Source: Candidatus Heteroruminococcus faecigallinarum
GTDB taxonomy: Bacteria; Bacillota; Clostridia; Oscillospirales; Ruminococcaceae
DNA: 54,591 bases
Assembly (NCBI GenBank): GCA_904387055.1
Contig: CAJFKV010000009.1
Location: 1 to 54,591, forward strand
Direction of reading: 5' to 3'
The notes beneath the pieces were generated by a model that had not been told where the DNA came from, searched no databases, and saw only the letters and a program-made list of their open reading frames with translations. Positions 52,300 through 54,591 of the stretch are shown here, piece by piece (position 1 is the stretch's first letter; every line of letters starts with the position of its first letter). Both the position numbers and the translations under genes were made by a program.

Positions 52300-53157
52300 T
52301 TGGAATTTGTCACCCATCTTCTCACCCATACCATCGCCGATTCCCTGCCCCTTCTCCCCTTCCTGTTCGGGGCATACCTGCTCATCGAGTTCCTGGAGCA
52401 CCGGGCGGAGGGGACGCTGGAGTCGATCCTGGCCCGGTCCGGCCGGCTGGGGGTCATCGGCGGCGCCCTGCTGGGCTGCGTGCCCCAGTGCGGGTTCTCC
52501 ATTGCTGCCGCCAACTTCTACGCCGGGGGGATCATCTCCGCCGGAACCCTGGCGGCGGTCTTTCTCTCTACCTCCGACGAGGCCATCCCCCTCATGCTGG
52601 CCCGGCCGGACAGCATCGGCCAGATTCTCCCCCTGCTGTTTACCAAGATCGTGATTGCCCTTGCGGCCGGTTTTGCCATCGACCTGCTGGCCCGTCCCTT
52701 GTTCCCTCGCCGCCATGTGCTGGAGGCGATCCACGACCACTGCCGGGAGGAGCACTGCGGCTGTGAGGAAAGCCTGCTGAAGGGAGCGGTCCACCACACC
52801 CTGCAAACCTTTGCCTTCATCTTCCTCTTCACCCTGGTGATGACCGGCGCCCTGGAGCTCATCGGGGAAGAAACCCTTTCCCGCATCCTGATGGGCGGCA
52901 CCCTGTGGCAGCCGGTGGTGGCGGGCCTGATCGGCCTGATCCCCAACTGTGCCTCCTCGGTGCTGATTACCCAGCTCTATCTGGATGGGGCCATCAGCTT
53001 TGGGTCGGTGGTGGCCGGTCTCTGCACTGGGGCAGGGATGGGTTTCCCGGTCCTCTTCAAGATGAACCGGAACCTTCGGGAGAACCTCACCCTGCTGGGG
53101 CTGGTGTACATCATCGGCGTCGCCGCCGGTATCCTGCTGCAGGTCCTGATCCCATAA
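52300..53157 (+). CDS. Putative manganese/arsenic-type metal efflux permease
   Basis: This 285-aa membrane protein has about eight segments in two halves. The halves carry related motifs: GALLGCVPQCGFSIAAANFYAGGIISAGTL near residue 58 and GLIGLIPNCASSVLITQLYLDGAISFGS near residue 210. Between them is a His/Cys-rich cytoplasmic loop (HDHCREEHCGCEE) that could bind metal. The pattern matches the family labelled putative manganese transporter or arsenic efflux protein (ArsP-like fold). The start is TTG at 52300 with AAAAAGGAG 7 nt upstream. The true substrate is unknown. Confidence 0.85.
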   Translation: MEFVTHLLTHTIADSLPLLPFLFGAYLLIEFLEHRAEGTLESILARSGRLGVIGGALLGCVPQCGFSIAAANFYAGGIISAGTLAAVFLSTSDEAIPLMLARPDSIGQILPLLFTKIVIALAAGFAIDLLARPLFPRRHVLEAIHDHCREEHCGCEESLLKGAVHHTLQTFAFIFLFTLVMTGALELIGEETLSRILMGGTLWQPVVAGLIGLIPNCASSVLITQLYLDGAISFGSVVAGLCTGAGMGFPVLFKMNRNLRENLTLLGLVYIIGVAAGILLQVLIP

Positions 53158-53179
53158 CCCGATAAAGGAGGCTTTTCCT

Positions 53180-53911
53180 ATGAAAACCGTCCTGATTACC
53201 GGCGGTTCCCGGGGCATCGGCGCCGCCGCTGCCCGTGCCTTTGCCCAGGCGGGCTGGAAGGTAGCGATCAACTACTGCCGCTCCGCCCAGGCCGCCCAAG
53301 CCCTGGCGGCAGAGCTCTGCGCCCAAGGGGGACAGGCCCTGGTGGTGCCGGGGGATGTGGCCGTCCGTTCCCAGGTGGTGCAGATGGTGGAAACCGTCCG
53401 GAAGGAGCTGGGGGACCCCGATCTCCTCATCAACAACGCGGGGATCTCCCAGCAGGCCCTTTTTACCGACCTCACCGAGGAGGACTGGGACCGGATGTTT
53501 GCCGTCCATGTGAAGGGGGCCTTTCACTGCTGCCAGGAGGTCCTGCCCGCCATGATCCGCCGCCGCAGCGGCCAGATCATCAACATCTCCTCCATGTGGG
53601 GACAGGTAGGCGGCTCCTGCGAGGTCCATTACTCCGCCGCCAAGGCCGCCCTCATCGGCTTTACCAAGGCACTGGCCAAGGAGGTGGGGCCTTCCCAGGT
53701 ACGGGTCAACTGCGTGGCCCCGGGGGTCATTGCCACTGAGATGAACGGCCATCTCTCCCCCGCCGATCTGGAGGCCCTCCGGGAGGAAACTCCCCTGGAG
53801 ATCATCGGCGCCCCAGAAGATGTGGCCTCCCTGCTGGTCTTTCTGGCTTCGGACCAGGCGCGGTTCATCACCGGCCAGGTCATTGCCCCCAACGGGGGAA
53901 TTGTCATCTGA
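53180..53911 (+). CDS. SDR-family oxidoreductase (FabG-like)
   Basis: This 243-aa short-chain dehydrogenase has the NADP(H) motif TGGSRGIG (residues 7-14), NNAG at 85-88, the catalytic Ser137/138, Tyr151 and Lys155 (YSAAK), and a C-terminal GQVIAPNGG. It resembles 3-oxoacyl-ACP reductases and is closely related to ymfI-type enzymes of Firmicutes. AAAGGAGG precedes the ATG. A hotdog thioesterase gene follows after 18 nt, hinting at acyl-CoA or acyl-ACP metabolism outside a full fab cluster. Confidence 0.93.
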   Translation: MKTVLITGGSRGIGAAAARAFAQAGWKVAINYCRSAQAAQALAAELCAQGGQALVVPGDVAVRSQVVQMVETVRKELGDPDLLINNAGISQQALFTDLTEEDWDRMFAVHVKGAFHCCQEVLPAMIRRRSGQIINISSMWGQVGGSCEVHYSAAKAALIGFTKALAKEVGPSQVRVNCVAPGVIATEMNGHLSPADLEALREETPLEIIGAPEDVASLLVFLASDQARFITGQVIAPNGGIVI

Positions 53912-53929
53912 GAGAAGGAGGATGCCGTC

Positions 53930-54355
53930 ATGGAACTGGAAACGATCCGCGCCTTTTTCACCGGCGACCGATTCGCTGTGGAAAACGGCATGGCCATCGA
54001 GCAGGCTGTGCCTGGGGAGGCCGTCTGTTCGATGGTCCTCACCCCGCACCATCGCAACGCCAAAAACGCCGTCATGGGCGGCGCCATCTTCACCCTGGGG
54101 GATTTTGCCTTCGCCGTGGCCGCCAACTGCGCCACGCTGGGGCAGAAGGAGGTTGTGGTCTCCCTGTCCAACAACATCACCTTCTGCCGGGAAGCCAAAG
54201 GAACCCGCCTTATTGCCACCGCGAAGGAGCTGTCCGCCACCCGCCGTACCCGTCTCTACCAGGTGACGGTGGCGGATGACCTGGGAACGCTGGTGGCCCA
54301 GATGATGGTCAACGGATACGCCTCCCCTGTTCCCCCTGCCGGAGGGAAGGGATAA
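53930..54355 (+). CDS. PaaI-family hotdog thioesterase
   Basis: This 141-aa hotdog-fold protein has the PaaI pattern. HHRNAKNAVMGGAIFTLGDFAFAVAAN carries the N-x(2)-G-G and catalytic aspartate region, followed by FCREAKGTRLIATA. PaaI enzymes hydrolyse aryl- or acyl-CoA thioesters. GAAGGAGG precedes the ATG. It is likely cotranscribed with the SDR gene. No gene follows before the repeat region at the window end. Confidence 0.92.
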   Translation: MELETIRAFFTGDRFAVENGMAIEQAVPGEAVCSMVLTPHHRNAKNAVMGGAIFTLGDFAFAVAANCATLGQKEVVVSLSNNITFCREAKGTRLIATAKELSATRRTRLYQVTVADDLGTLVAQMMVNGYASPVPPAGGKG

Positions 54356-54410
54356 GCGGTTTCTCCGCCGCTGCCGTGCGGGCCTACTAACCACTTTCCT
54401 CAAAGCCGCC

Positions 54411-54432
54411 GCGGGCGGGTGGGGATCGGTGG
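54411..54432. repeat. Direct repeat, copy 1
   Basis: A 22-bp sequence beginning GCGGGCGGGTGGG matches 54554-54575 at 20 of 22 positions, 143 bp apart. Confidence 0.75.
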
Positions 54433-54453
54433 TTTTTTCGGAAAAGCACCTTT

Positions 54454-54590
54454 GGGCCGCCTGCGGGCGGCCCTCTCCCGTGGCCGGGCTTACGCCCGGC
54501 CCTCCCGTAAACGGGGGCGCTCCGCCCCTTCTAACCTCTTCGCAGAGGCCTACGCGGGCGGGTGGGAATCGATGGCCCTCTGCCAAGGGC
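54454..54590. repeat. Run of six adjacent short hairpins
   Basis: In 137 bp six inverted repeats follow one another: GGGCCGCC/GGCGGCCC (54454-54473), GGCCGGGC/GCCCGGCC (54482-54501), CCCG/CGGG (54504-54515), GGGGCG/CGCCCC (54514-54528), CCTCT/AGAGG (54535-54548) and GCCCT/AGGGC (54575-54590). Loops are 3-6 nt. No U-tracts follow, so these are not ordinary terminators. It probably belongs to a dispersed or tandem repeat continuing beyond the window. Confidence 0.75.
54554..54575. repeat. Direct repeat, copy 2
   Basis: Second copy of the 22-bp repeat at 54411-54432. It differs at two positions (G to A before ATCG, and G to A after it). Confidence 0.75.
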
Positions 54591-54591
54591 T

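Overview
The window reads as a chromosomal segment of a high-GC, low-redundancy Clostridia genome, most like the Oscillospiraceae (Flavonifractor/Pseudoflavonifractor/Intestinimonas type). This is an inference from gene families and signals: a SCIFF peptide with its radical-SAM maturase, IreB, a Phe T-box, GSIII next to GSI and an ANTAR regulator, a B. subtilis-like acpS–lipoprotein–ndoA order, strong consensus sigma-A promoters with 17-nt spacers, AGGAGG ribosome binding sites, and GTG/TTG starts. Almost all of it is compact housekeeping DNA. The clearly accessory parts are a broken IS200/IS605 transposase at the left edge, an antibiotic-type ABC-F gene, an AT-rich regulatory island near 46.4 kb, and a hairpin-rich repeat at the right edge.

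Layout. 1–5.4 kb: frameshifted IS200 transposase, rubrerythrin, a small membrane protein, prfB (no programmed frameshift), a zinc-ribbon/DUF2628 membrane protein and galU. 5.5–9.5 kb: an ABC_trans_CmpB-type membrane protein, mutY and ftsH. 9.7–23.6 kb: an unusual concentration of ammonia-, glutamine- and aspartate-consuming enzymes (nadE, pyrG, carB, carA, purA on the minus strand; asnA, GSIII, GSI and an ANTAR antiterminator on the plus strand). purA and asnA diverge from a palindrome-rich control region. Each transcript meets a terminator-like hairpin within about 8 nt of its predicted start.

23.7–28.0 kb: a minus-strand block with mazF/ndoA (no adjacent antitoxin), a lipoprotein, NAD(P)H-hydrate repair, a PPC-domain protein and acpS, then a separate Lrp regulator divergent from a MATE pump. 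28.1–36.5 kb: MATE, a Phe T-box (specifier UUC) before pheS-pheT, ireB, two small unknown genes, and an Lsa-type ABC-F gene behind a 6-codon upstream ORF and an intrinsic terminator (a likely antibiotic-sensing attenuator). 36.6–40.8 kb: Rrf2 regulator, the SCIFF maturase scfB and its precursor scfA (50 aa, seven cysteines), an Orn/Lys/Arg decarboxylase overlapping a YrvL-like gene.

41–49.3 kb: a catabolic-looking locus. On the minus strand are M19 dipeptidase + YjiH-family membrane protein, and YfcC-family carrier + metal-dependent amidohydrolase. Divergent on the plus strand are an XRE-cupin regulator, RidA, a DUF1576 membrane protein and a small coupled unknown gene. Two striking palindromes sit in its promoters (43339–43354 and 46325–46367). 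I infer a regulated uptake and hydrolysis system for an N-acylated or peptide-like nitrogen compound; its substrate is not readable from sequence. This is the best candidate here for an undescribed system.

49.3–54.6 kb: tRNA-Ala(GGC), a short QueG-like iron–sulfur protein, rpsF-ssb-rpsR with a possible S6:S18 leader, a HAD phosphatase, a putative manganese/metal transporter, an SDR oxidoreductase and a hotdog thioesterase. The window ends in a run of six back-to-back hairpins bounded by a 22-bp direct repeat.
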